Shown piece by piece: positions 44,230 through 57,200 of a stretch of DNA of 64,000 bases. Each line of letters begins with the position of its first letter. Within the stretch, counting starts at the first letter, position 1. Origin of the DNA: Toxoplasma gondii ME49 (Eukaryota; Apicomplexa; Conoidasida; Eucoccidiorida; Sarcocystidae); contig NC_031479.1 in assembly GCF_000006565.2 (NCBI RefSeq), positions 1,364,001 to 1,428,000 on the forward strand. The letters run 5' to 3'. The notes beneath the pieces were generated by a model. That model had not been told where the DNA came from and searched no databases. It saw nothing but the letters and a program-made list of their open reading frames with translations. The translations under genes were made by a program, and so were the position numbers.

Positions 44230-47200
44230 CTCGATTCTGTCAAGCGTCCGCGGCTCTTTTCGGAACCGAGCTGCAGGCCATCTCCGCGACGCCCTAGAGA
44301 AGTGTAGACGGCGAACTCGCCTCGACTTCGCAGCCGCCCCCTCAGAAAAGCGAATCGACCGACGTCCTGCCCTCTACGCGAACTGTTCCATCTTGCAGGG
44401 ACCTGCACGCGGACGCCGTTCCTCGCGGCCGTCACAACCCTCGGCTTCGGTGAACACACTTCGATTTTTCGTTCCTCAGACCAAACTGTCTTTCACCTCA
44501 GTTTCTGCGACTGCCGACCGTGAATGGCTCTGCCTCTCAGACCCAATTTTTTCTTGTCTCGGACCGCAGGGTCTTCGCGCCTTACACCTTCGTTTCGCGC
44601 TCCTACGCTTCGCGTGTCAGATGCCGGCTTCTCTCGCTTCACAGACGCCGGAGGGGAGAGAGAACGTCCAGAGTCGGCCTTGAGGCGCGACGCACTCTCT
44701 GCGCATCCTCGGGGGACGAAGCAGTCGGTGTGAGGCCTCTGGATAGAGGTTGCCAGCCAAAAGAAGAGAACATACGCACGATTTCCGAGAGATTTTCTCG
44801 GCACCTGCGACGGCTGGAACCTCCCCGAGCGCAGGCAGCACAACGGCCGAGGACGCTCGCAGTTTCGCGCTTGGCGTTCTGTCCTCGCGCTAAGTGTGTA
44901 CAAGCCACAGACGCAGCCGAATATCCTCAGAATTTGCTTGCGCCGTCCCCGCTCGCACTGGACCGCCCTAGAGAACCGAGGCGAAACGCAGCTGAGGACC
45001 AGGTAGCGTCTCCGGCGCAGGTTGTCACAGCTGGAAGAGACAGACGGAAGCGAGGACAGACGAGGCTAGGAGAAACGAACACCGAGATGCTCTCGAGTCG
45101 TTCAACGCGGAGTCTCACGCTGCCCGGAACGATGCCGTTTACAGACTTTTTTTCTGCCTCAGAGGGAGGGTCACTCGCAGCTGGTTAGAGAGGCGAAGGA
45201 GACTCGAAACAGGTTCTGCGAGGAGAAGGAGACGCAAAGGGTGACGAGGGGAGACGGAGGAAAAAACAGCTACGGAGAGAGGGAACTCCAGCTCTCTGTC
45301 GAGCGGACCGAAGGCCTCACGTGAGATGGCGACAACAGAGAAAGCGAGAGGAGAACCGAGGCAATAGAGAGAAGCAACGGAGTCTCGAAGCTGGACGAAA
45401 ACGACGATATCCGAAGCCAGCAGAACTCGTGGAGCTTCAGAGCTTTGCGCACCCCCCAGTTCTTGATTCGTCAACGCTTTACAAGTCTCGAAGTGGAGGC
45501 AGAGGAAAAGTGACTCTCTGGGACTCCACGCGGATCTTCCGGATCGCTAGGGGTGGCGCGCTGCTCCAGAAGCCTCCAGCTGTGCGCTTCCTCGGGGGCT
45601 TGTGGCTGGACAGAGAAGGCAGACGAGAAGCGCGGCCGAACGTCCCGGGGCCTGGAAGGCCGCGCTGACGGCCACGAGAGGAACTGGAAAGGATTTCGCG
45701 AGATCAAGAAAGAGAGCTCAGGTTGTTCTTTTCAAACGCCAGGCTCACGCAGGGCCGGAAGCGCGAACGCCAGAGAGCTGATTGCACCCTTGCGTTGCTG
45801 CTGCCTTTTATCTCAAGGCACCTCCAGCAACCTCGGAAGCCTAGAACTGGAAACTGCGAACCCAGGAACACTGCGGTCTCAATGCAAAAGCGTCGCAGCA
45901 GAAGTCGCCAGGCATGCAGTGCCAGTCAGAGTTCCGCTGCCGCTCCACTCCTGCCTGCTGCGCAGACCACGCGGTGTCTTTTAGACAGAGCGAGGCAGCC
46001 GGGGAAAGAAAATCCGGAAACCCACGCTTACCAGCTCGAGAGAAAGACTGGGAAAGCCGCCGAGTTGCTCGCCTGGCCGCTGGGTCAGTCCCCAAAGTGG
46101 AACGCAGGGTTTCGCCGTGGCCCGCGGTCGCTCGGAGAGAGGGGTATTTCCTAGAAAGACGTGAGGTCGTCACGGGTCTCTGTTGAGACATTCAGAGAGC
46201 AGCCCCGAATAAATCCACACGTTCGCGCAGCCACACTTCGAAGAACACGGAAATGAAGTGGAAGGGAAAGTTGCGTTTCTCGCCGCAGTTCTCGTCGATT
46301 TGCCCGATGCGTGGAAGACCCCCTTTCGCCGAGCACATCGGGCGCGGCTTGCCTCCCCCCTACGTCGGGTGTGGCAGCTCTCTGCGCCTTTAGAAGGTTT
46401 CGAAAAAATTAGGACCGCCGGGAGCTCTGGAAAACTCGAATCTGTTTCACTAGGCAGAAACAGAGGCAAATCGCGCGCTCGAACCTTCGTTTCTCCGTCT
46501 TCGCTCGACTCGGGCCGCATCGCAAGCGGCAGGTCTCTCACACGCGAGAGACCGAACCGACACGCACGAAACCTAGTCCTTTCCGGGGATAGGAGCCCAG
46601 GAAGGACAGAGAGATTCAGGTGCAGTTCATCTCTAAACTTTTCACTGGAGACCGCGGAGTCCCGACGGGGCAATCGAGAGCTCGCGAGCGAAGATAAGAC
46701 GCGTTATCTCTTAAACATTGCAAGGAAGACTACGCTGTGCATGATATGTCAAAACTTCAGACTGACTACGCTAGACGGTAACTTTCCTACAGACCACGGA
46801 ACAGGCACGACCGCGCCCAAGAGCGGCACAGAAAACCGATGTTCTACTCCTTTTACCATTCACCTGCCGCTTGAATGTCGAGTTTCGTTTTGTGTCTACT
46901 TTTATTATAGTCACTGCCTTCCTCGGAGTTGCTGTACCTACTAGGAGAGAGCGAGTTTCAGGGGTGCTACAGTCCTTCAGCGTTCATTTCACTCCTCATT
47001 TCTCCCTCACCCAGTCGAGAAAACCGAACTTGTTGACGACACGCTCGTGAGCTAAAATGGAGAGAACGAAACTCGTAAGAAGCACCCTCCAGCGGCAGAC
47101 AAGGGGGGTTTGACCTGGGGGACGACAAAGGACGAAACAGGCCGCAGTTTTGCTACGGCAGATCGTGAAAAACCGAGTGGAAAAAACCAGGCCTTGACAC

Positions 47201-48205
47201 TGCGTCGTCGAAGTTGAAATCCTGGAAAACTGGAAAACGCTGGATTCAGCTCCATTTATGTATATATAGACATACATATTCTTTTATGTATGCAGTTGTC
47301 TGCACTCGAAGAGAGACCAAGGATTTCGTTTTTCAAGCCTTGCGTTCTCTCGTTTTGAAGCAAATCCCGTGAAACGCTGTCACCTTACAACAGGACAACA
47401 GGAGAGGTCGCGGTGCGTCTGTAAATGCAGATTTCAAGAAAGTTCACTCAGAGAAAGTCCACGATCGATAGCAGAGGAAGGCACGAGACAGAGACGATCT
47501 GCTAGTCTTTGTCTTTGAGGAGGCCTCTGCTTTCTTGAGTTTTTTTTGCGCCTCTGTTTCGAGTGTCTCCGCATTCCCCCTCAAGACAAGAACACAAAGG
47601 CAGATCGTGTGTGGCACCGAAATTCGAAAATCGTACGCGTTCTGTCGGAACGGAGAAGTCGGTCTCACAGAGGGATCTTCCGTTCTCCGACACGCCTGTT
47701 TTCTATCGTCTTCACGGAAAAACTTGGACAAAAGACGGCCGTTTGTCCGTCCGGTGCAGCTGTGCTGGCCAGCCGAAGATCTTTACAGCGCGAGCTGCAT
47801 TCCCGATCGACTTTTCCCTACTTTCTCTCGGCCTCTTGTGCTGGTAACCCAGCCCAGGAGATGCAGAGATTTCACATGCGCGAGACACATGTTCAAAGAA
47901 ATTCGTCCTTCCACGTGACTCTGGCTCTCGGGGTTCCTCCGATTCACCAGTCACAAAGATTCGCGTAGAAAAACCGTAAATGTTTCTTGTCAAAAGCGAC
48001 TCCAGCCGTTGACGCCGCTCACTATACTGAAAACGGTTATTATAATATATGCAGGTACGATCTTCATGCGCCAACTGCGCCTAGGCGACTGTCCGCAGGT
48101 GATCTGAGCGCCAGTTGTGAAGTTATACGAAGAAATCGTGCTTTTCGTTTTAGAGTGACTCAGAGACCGATGTTCACGAGACGGAGCACACGATCCTGAA
48201 GCGTT
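44230..48205. other. Intergenic between two minus-strand genes
   Basis: This should hold the phosphodiesterase promoter and 5' UTR (next to 44230) and the SNF2-like gene's 3' UTR (next to 48205). Between 44.2 and 46.7 kb the DNA is GC-rich and several frames are open on both strands at once, up to about 230 codons, for example 44520-45188 and 46258-46944 on plus. None shows a familiar motif, and opposite-strand openness is what GC-rich DNA gives by chance. I call no gene, but a further 5' exon of the phosphodiesterase cannot be excluded. Confidence 0.45.
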
Positions 48206-51200
48206 TTACTCCACTGGGTGGGTGTCACCTAGCAAAGAGAACAACTCGAAAAACCGAGAGATATTCTTCGAACCCCCCTGCACCTCCGTTCCCGTTTTGT
48301 GGGCAGTTGCCTTCGTTTCTGGTGCGTCACAGATATAAAAGCGGAAGGTCCTGAACGCGAAAAAATCCAGGCGAATCTCTCGAGACTCTTTCTCAGGCTG
48401 CAGCGGACACCGTGACGAGGCGAAAACATCTGTCGTTCCTCTGCAGCAGAGCGTCGAGTTCGTTTCGTTCAACTCTGTGCTTTCTTTCCGCTCTGTGGAA
48501 GGTGTCTTGTCTTTTCTCTTCCCCCAAACTCTGCGTCGACACGGGGGCAACAGTAGCCTCCTCCGAGTGCCTCCTGCTCGAGGAGAGGCGGCGCATGCTG
48601 CAACCTGGTCTTTCACAGTCGCCAGCGATACAGTCTCCTCTCGCGTTGCTTTGTGATGCCCCGCCGACTCCGTTCTGTCTCCTCCACGGCAAAGCTGTTG
48701 GAAGAGAGCTTCGAAGCACTCCGCCGACCTTCCGCGCCGCGGAAGACACAAGATCCCTCAGCTACACGGTTCACTCACCTCCTGGACAACCCTCTCCTTG
48801 TTTCGATGTCTTCTCGACTGAGACTATGAGCGCGCGAAAAACTCTCATGTACATCGACGCGGTCTCTCCGTAACTTGCTGAGTACTTGGATGACTGCTAG
48901 AAAAAAGGCGTGGAGCATGTCTTCTTCTCGAACCTTTTACGCCGCAGCAAAAGAACATCTGTGGATGTGCCTTTTCTCCCGCGACTGAGAGGCTGCATGC
49001 TGGACTGCAGTTACGTCGAGGTGCAGACCACGAGGTTCGGCAGTTTCTCCCGACACACGTTCGCTTCTGCTCTCGCCTCTGCCTGCTCCGTCCTCCTTGT
49101 TGGGCTTCTTATTGTTCTTCCAGGGCGGAGTTGCCGATGCTGCAACTCTGACTCTCTCGTCGAGAAGCCGAGGAAACGACAGAACGCACTGACTCTATAC
49201 TTAAGGATTCCCCAGTCGCTTCCTGGGAGACGAAGAAGCGACGCAGTTCAACTCCTGCAACGCACCCTGAAGCTGAGAAGTCAAGGAGGACCATCAGTGC
49301 CCGTATTTCGTCCACCTGTGCACTGCAGTCGCAAAACGTTTTCTCTCTTCTCCAGCTGCGATTCACACAACGCAGTCGCTCACCGCACTGCAGTCTGACC
49401 GGCGGCCTCCGAGGGCGTCAAACAGCGAGAACTCTGAGATGCAGCGTCCGCTCCTGCTCTTCGCTCCTCGGCGTCCACCCTTCCAGGGGAAAAACTCGTT
49501 TTCACCTTCCCCTCTTTGCCTCGTAGAGACTCGCCACTCGCGGCCACAGTGACATCTGAAGAGGAAGAAGAGGAAGAAGACGCGAAAGAGGAAGAAGACG
49601 CGAAAGAGGAAGAGGAGGGAGAGGAAGACGAAGGATCAGAGACACCTAGGAGGACGGCGACATCGCGTGCGGTGAGTCGCTGAACAGAACGGGAGACAAA
49701 ACGAGACAGAGTTGGAAGACAGATGAAACGCCTGAGAGAGGGAGAGGGGAGGGAGGAACTGAAAAGGAAACGCAGAGACGAAAACACCAAACCCAAAACT
49801 CCGCTTCACTTGCCTGGCCGAGTCGAAGAAGAGTATTGGAAGCAGAGTCCATAGTACTCGCGTCTTGGGCGTCCTCGCGCTCTTCTCCTTCCTCTCGTAC
49901 GTCGCCGTCTTCCTTCACAGCAGCAGCAGTTGCAAGCCGTTCCGACAGGCCATCTCTCGGCTTTTGTCGCATCTGCACAATCCGTTCCTCCACCGAATCT
50001 TTCACGATGAACCTGCAAAAAAGCATCGTCCCTAAAGAGTCAGTTCCTATTTCCTTCGAGTCGACGGAGAACCGGCGTTTCTCGTCGTTCTTCGCCGTCC
50101 TTTCACCTTCCTACATGCCACCGAGAAACGCAGACCTCGAGTGGAGCGAAACGGACAGTCAGCAACGCGAGCGCAGCAGCCCAGACCAGACAGCAGAGAA
50201 GAAGGTGCGACGGCTTCACCTTCTTCTTGTCACTTCCGAAGGTAGATCTACTTCATCGATTTTCGAGGAAGTCCAACGCCTCTTGAAAGTCAGGACTCGA
50301 GCTGGCATCCTCAGCAGAACATCACCTCGAGTTTTTCACTCCGAAACCTCCGTCAACATCCGCCTTCGCGAAAATACCTGCAACTGACAGAAACACCGTT
50401 TCCTTTTCCTCTTGTTTTCTCTCGCCGTACGAGACAACTCTCCAATGCTGTCTTTGCCAGTTGCATCGCGTGTAGCTCTCCACAGGAAACGGACTTCCAG
50501 CATTTCATTCGACTCTTGAATTCCCTTTTCCTTCCCTTTCTTCTTCCTCCTTCTATTTTCGTTCGTTTTTCTGCGTTCGCTCACCGCCACACATGCGTTT
50601 GCCGCTTTTGCGCCATGCGGTAGACTCGTCCGATCGCCTGCTCTTCCTCAGCATGGTTGAGAGGAACTTCGAGGAACACCACGTGAGTTGCCTCGGTCAG
50701 CGTCAGGCCCCTTCCTGCTCTGAGCAGACTGCAGAGGAGGACGCGGGCATGGGGGTCGTTGCGAAAATACCACAGCGTCGTTCTGTCTGCCTGGCTGTGT
50801 CCACCCAAATACTTGAGGCTCACCACTCCGGAGCGTCTCAGGGCAACTTGCAGCAAGTCGAGGGCTGCTGGCCACTCGGAAAAAATCAGAATCTTCGAAG
50901 GAGAGGGGGAAGCCTGAGGCGTCGAAGAAGAAGAAGAAGCATCCCGCAGGAGAGTCAGAACTCTTTCAATGACCGCCGCAAACTTCGCCGAGTACCGCCG
51001 ACGCAGACGCGCTCTCAAAGACGCAGACACCGTTGGAGTCTGCAGAAAGCGAAGAGGGAGAAAGAGACAAGAAGCCCAGACGAGGAGATGAGAGGCACCG
51101 TAGAGGAGGGAGGAGAGGCGAAAGAGAGGAAAACCATGCAGAAGAGAAAAAAGCGGGAAGCCTAGAGGAAGCCAACCTCACAGAGAGACAGAAGGCTCTG

Positions 51201-54200
51201 GGAGAAGGCGCGAGAGACACAAGAGAAGTCTTTCCGAGATGAAAGAAACAAAAAAAGAGCGGCCAAGGACGGAGAGAAGATGCGAGAAAAGGACAGAAAG
51301 AGAAAAAGCAGAGACAGCAATCTCGCAAGCAAGAGAGACGGAAGAAAAGAGACTGAAAGAGGAAGGAGAGCTAGGTGGAAAGAAGAGTACCGGGATATAA
51401 GCGGAGGAAAGGGGCTCCCCGGAACTCCAGAGAACCGTGGAAAAACAGTCGTTCTCCTACGCAAGCGACGTTGCCCTTTTGCTTCTTTCGTCTCTGCGTT
51501 TTGCGTGGACGCACGGTATTCCTCTCGAAAATGATTCGATGCGACAAATCACCTGTTCTCCTCTCAGAAAACCTTACCTGACAACCCACATCGTCTTCCT
51601 CCCCTCTGTCTTCCATCTCTCTTCCTTCACTTTTTTCGTCTCTCTCCACACCCTCTTCTGCCTCTGTCGACTTCACCCGCTGCCCGCCACTCATGGCGCT
51701 TCCTGTCTCTGTCTCCGCCTTGTCACCTCCTCTTCTCTCTCTGTCTCCTTCCTCTCCTTCACTTCCTTGCCATTCTTTGTCGCCTCGGGACTTGTCTGAA
51801 GGGGGAGACCCCCGCGCAAGTCCAGAGGTCTCTTTTCTCTCTGTCTCCCCTCTTTTCTTTGAGGGAGTGGAGAGGGAGAAATCGCGGCGCGCGCTGAAGT
51901 GAGAGACCGAGGAAATGTAGGCAACCTGAGAAGGAGTGAACGGATGGCGACAGACCGGGCACCTGCGGAGGTGACGCACACTGGCGCTGCGATTGCTCCC
52001 CGAGAAAGGAGAAAAAGAAAAAGGCGCGACGCTCCTCGGGAAACTCCCAGAGAGATGCGAACGATGCAGCAGCGGACTCGCATGCGGAGACGGCAACGCT
52101 CCCGCCTTTTCCATCCCTGAAAACACACGCAGAGATCATCCTTCAGATTTATGTACACCTGACTGGCGTTTGCTTTTTGGAGATCCGCAAAGGCGAAGCA
52201 AGGTCTCCTGCGTAGGCGGCAGAGTGACAGTCTGCGTCTTTTCTAAAGGCGAAACCGCACCGCGAAGGAGAGAACCTCCTGCAAAGTTGCCGGTGGTCTG
52301 TGCGACCAGAAAGAGAACGAACCTGCTCCGCCAAGCGTCGACTTTCTGTGCTGTTTAGACACCGGGTCTGCATCGGAAGCGACGCACAGGCTGCTTAGCA
52401 CATATTTGTATATAAATCTAGGTATTTGCGAATGCACATCTATACACATATCTTTACATGTATAGTTTTTCTGTGTTGATGAATATTTGCGTCCAAATGC
52501 CTATTTCGTTGGTCGAGGCCCCAGATGCTTTTGCGCATGAACTTTGGAAACGGTTTCTTACCGACTTTTTCTGTCCTCAGAGCGCGAGTGCACTCGACGC
52601 ACATTTGGTGGGCACACGGGAGAACAGCTTTGCAAGTGTTTTTCTCCAGTTCCACGAAGCAGACGGGACACAGAGTCGGAGAAAATTTTTCCTGTTCTCT
52701 TCTCTTCTCTTTCTTTGCTTCGCGTGAGTCCTCTGCGGGTTCTTCTTCGCCTTGTCTCTCTCGAATCGGCATAATAGGGCTCGTCCCCGCGCTTCCATCT
52801 TCCTCGGTCCGAGGCCGTTTCTTCTTCCGCTCTTCCTCGCTTTCCTTCTCGCGACCTTCAGGCCTCTCTCTCTCTCTCGTTTTTCGCGAGTGCGAACTTG
52901 CATGCTGCCATGCGACTTCTGTCGCCTCCGACGGCTGGCACACATCACCGTCAACTTTTTCACCGCTCTCAGAACCTTCTTCCCTGTCTCTGCTCTTGTC
53001 ACAGCTCCCTTGGTCTCCAGACGCGCATCTCTCCGACGCTCCTCGACCTTCTTCTCTCTGTCTCTCCACCTCGCAGAGTTCCCGAACTCCTGACTCGTCC
53101 TTCGCTAGTGCGACTTTTCGTTCCTCCTCATGAGGTTGCTCACCCTCCTCAGACTTGCTTTTGCTTTCTTTCTGGACTTCACGCGCCTCTTCACCTTCGC
53201 TTGTCCTCGTCCTCCCTTCTTCTCTCTCCGCTCTTCCTGCTCCCTGTTCTTTCTCCCCCAGAGAAGCTGCGTTTGCCTCCGCGTCTGCGTTGTGTGCACT
53301 GACGGTCTCCTCCTCTTCTTCGCATGGATCGTTGACGTTCTTTTTCTCTTCTTCGTCGCGCAGGTTGCTGAGATAACGGTGCTGGCGATGAGCTTTCTCC
53401 AGGTCTCCCGCTGTCACTCCGAGCTCCAGAAGAAGAGACTGTCTCATGGTGTCTGCATCTGCCCTGGAGATCGCCAGGGCGTCGAAGGACGGAGGCGAAA
53501 CCGAAGTTCCAGGACCTAGTGGACTCGGACTCGCGACAGCTGAAAAAGGGCCTTTTTTCCTGCCCGCGCTCAGGCGACGAAGAGCAAGTTCGGCCAGCTC
53601 TTCTTCTCTGCTCTTCAAACGAAACCGCGAAGTACTGATGTGGAGCTCGTCCAGAGCAGAGAGCACCTGGCGACTCGCGAAAAAGTAGGCATCTGCCGCC
53701 ATAGACTCCTGAAAAGAGCGCAGGGAAGCCGCCGTGGAGAGAACATTAGTCTACAGCTCCCTCTACCTTCAACACGCATGCGTGAAGCCGGAGAAAATCT
53801 CCACAAACAACCGAGCGCCGTGCTTGCATGCGACAAACAGGGGAAGCAGACTGACATTGCCTAACCCCACAACGGAGAGGCTTCAAAAGCTTTCAGTGCA
53901 GATACAAGAGTCTCGTCCGCGCTTAACGGAAGCATATCCACGAGTTCTCGAGACGCGATCCACAGGAAGGAGAAGAAAACAGACAGATGAAGTCTCCCCA
54001 ATGTTGTCTTGTTGACAAGGCAAATCGAAGCGTATTTTCCTACGTTCCCCCAGTCTGCAACGCGTTTGAAAGGTTTTCTCAAGAAGATGCCTCTCTTCTC
54101 TCTCTCTCTCTCACACACACACACATACACCTCCTGTAACGAGAGGGATGTCTGCGAGTGAGGGAAGAAGACAAGCCGAACTTGAGTTGCTCCGTGTTTT

Positions 54201-57200
54201 CTCCCCTTCTCCTTTTCTCTAATTCTTCTCCCCTCCTGTGCCGCCTTCTTGCTTCTCCTCTGTTTCGGTTTTTTCCTCCTCAGCGTTTCCCCTTTTTCCC
54301 CGTCGGCTTCGCGTTTTCTCTCTCCTCGCCTTGCTCTGCTTTCTCCCTTCCCCTACCTTTTTGATCGCCTCGAGTTCCTTCATGTGCTCCTCCGCCGCGT
54401 ACACCAGACGCCGGTGGGCGGGGATACTCTCGCTGAGGCTGCGACGCAGGACAGCGCGAACGACGCGCATGACCGTCAAAAGTTCGCTCTCGCCAAAGTG
54501 GTGGAAGCCGCCCTGCAGGCGCAGCAGAAAGAGATTTCCTTCCAGTCAAGAAACTCAAGACCTCGAGGACGAAGACGCACCGACAGAAGAAAAGAGGCAC
54601 AGACAGCAGAAGGCGAAAGAACGGGAAGGCGGAGAGAGAAAAGGCGGAGAGAGAAAAGGCGGAGAGAACGAGGAGGAGACGAAGAAACGAGAAGGCGAAC
54701 GGAAGCCAGGAAGGACGCCCGGAGAGCACGAACGCGAGAACAGATTGCAGAGACCACAGGAGAGAGAAAAAGAGACTTGAAGAACGGACGCCTTCTGTGG
54801 AGCTGTATGTGAACAGCGCTGCTGCACGAGCGCGCCCCGAGTGGCGGCGTTTCCTCAATATGCGAACAACACAAGAAAAGGAATCAGAAAAAGAGAGACG
54901 CGCAACTCCAGAGCGCGTCCGAGAGTGGCAACGGAGAAAAATCGTCTCATGCACTTTCAGTTTCTCCGCGTCTGTTCGTCTTCGGCCTGTCCGTTTCTTC
55001 TTCACAGCCTCACCTCATCGAGGCCTTTCTCATCTCCGATGCCTCCGACGTCCTTCTCCACTCTGCTGTAGAGGAAGAACTGCAGACTGAAAAAGCCAGA
55101 GAGACACCGTCTGTTTGTTACAGTTTCGCGTGCAGCTGCTCCTTCGAAGAAAAGTAGCGGGCAGACGTTTGCGCCACTCCCGGCTTCCTTCTCACGCCTC
55201 GTAGTTGGAAGAGTTCTTAAACATCTCTCTTTCTTTTATCTCTTTCCTTTTCGCACTTCCGTCTGCGTCGCAGGCAATATCTATAAGGTAGCACCTGAAC
55301 CTCCCCGCCTCCCCCCTCGTGGATTGACACCTTGTGACGCGAAGTCGCTTTTTTCTCGAAGCTGTCTGTATCTCTGCAGTGTTTTCTTCGACTCGGACTC
55401 CTAGTTACGAGCTTCCAGGTCTTCTTCACTGCATCCAGATTCTGTCGCGTTGTTCGTCTCGATCCTTTCAAGTGCGTAAAATATGGATGTATACAGCGTA
55501 GTTTTTATTTGAAGAACCGATACCTGAATACACGCTGCATGGATACCATGAAAGTCTCTTTGCTCGTCTCCTTCCTCAGCTCAGTCTGTACGGAATACGC
55601 GTATTGGATTCTCCCCGTCTCCGTCTCGCATTTTCATTGCTCGCTTTCCTCTGCTTTTCCTCTGTCCTCGACGCTCCACAGTTCACAAACGCCTCTTTTC
55701 CAGTTTCTTCATCATCTGCTCTCCGGGTCCTCTGTGTCCTCACTGCCCTCTCCGATATCTCTAGATCGGATTTCCAGTGTGTTCGGCGTTAGAAGCGAAC
55801 GAACGTTGGTCGCGGGATGTTCGTCCACTCCTTTCAATCCGCGTTCCTTCTTCGTCCTCTTTTTCTTCTTCACGTCTGTTTTCTGTCCGTGGTTCCTGCT
55901 CTTTCTGCGTTCGCCTCCGACGCACAGAAACGCTCTTTCCCTGCTCAAAGAAGAACCTCTCGTACCCTCTAAGAACACGGCTCCAGTTTCTTAAAAACGA
56001 AACTTTTCTCTCCACCGCTCTTTTCCCCTTCCAAAGAAACAGCCGAGCTTTCTGGCCTGGTAAAAACGCATCCCTCTCTACCTTTTAGAGAAGAGACTGT
56101 CCTTCCCTGCGACATCCCGTCTCGCCCTTGACCTGGAGTCTCTTTCTCTTTTTTCTCTCCTCAGACTTACGCGGCGATCTGAGGCATCAGCTGGCAATGG
56201 CGACAGCGACCGCGACTGCTGTGTCTCTCCCTGCCAGTCTGCTTCCCTCTCTTCTTCGCCTCCGCGGAGACGCCGTTCTGCAAAGGCCGGCCGTCTCTCT
56301 CTTCTCTTCCGCCGCTCTCTGCCGTTCGACTTTTTCGTTCCTCTCCGCGTCTGCTCGTTTCGTCTGCACCCTCACCGGCGAAGAGGAAAGCGTTCTGCGA
56401 CCCGCGATGGAGAGCAGAAGCCGCGAAGGCGCGAGAAAGCGAGTTGCAGTTTGTGCAGGAGGCGAACGCGGCCAACAGGTCTGCCGACGGCTGGTCGCCG
56501 TGGTCAACGCTCGCGACTGCCTAAGAAGAAGACAGAAAAAAGAAAAGTGGACGCCGGAAAGCTGCCGTGAGACTCTCGGTCGCATGTGCATTGACGAACG
56601 CCTCTCATGTGCTCCGCTACTCCAGTAGAAGAGAAACGACAGACAGAAACGTAGGGCGGCTTTGCCGGGACCCTACAGTGGTGAGCCTCGAGATGCTCCG
56701 CTGTTTGCTTGGTTTCTAAGAGTCGCTCTGTGTGCAGGAATGTGGATGAGAAAAAGATATCTCGCACTTCACATGCATTTCAGTCGTTACGCTTTCTCGC
56801 AGGCGAATTGGACTTCCAGACGTTTTCAAACGCAACAGCTGGCGTAGCTGTAGGTAGATGCTGAGTGTAGACCGGATCTGCTTAGACACTTCGTGACGCC
56901 TGAATGCGTTTTTCGCCATTCGTCAGAGGAGAGGAGACAGCCGGAGAGGCGACGCCAACGAAAGAGTCGAGGAAAGACAGCAGCAAAGAAATGGCAGAGA
57001 CCGAATTCGTTTATAGAGGAAACAGCGTTCTACGAGAACAGTACAAGGTGAAAACAACAGACACTCCCGGTGGGTTCAGACACGAGGGAAGCGGAAGACA
57101 CCCGAAGTCGACAGAAATGAACCTTTCTCCCATGCGACCTAGTCTCTCTCCTCTTTCTGCTTTCATTTCTTCATTGTCAGTCGTTTCTGTTTTTCCTCCT

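Noticed and set aside
44520..46944. Several long plus- and minus-strand open frames of 140-230 codons
   Set aside because: They overlap on both strands in GC-rich DNA, match no family, and show no consistent splice sites; best explained by base composition.
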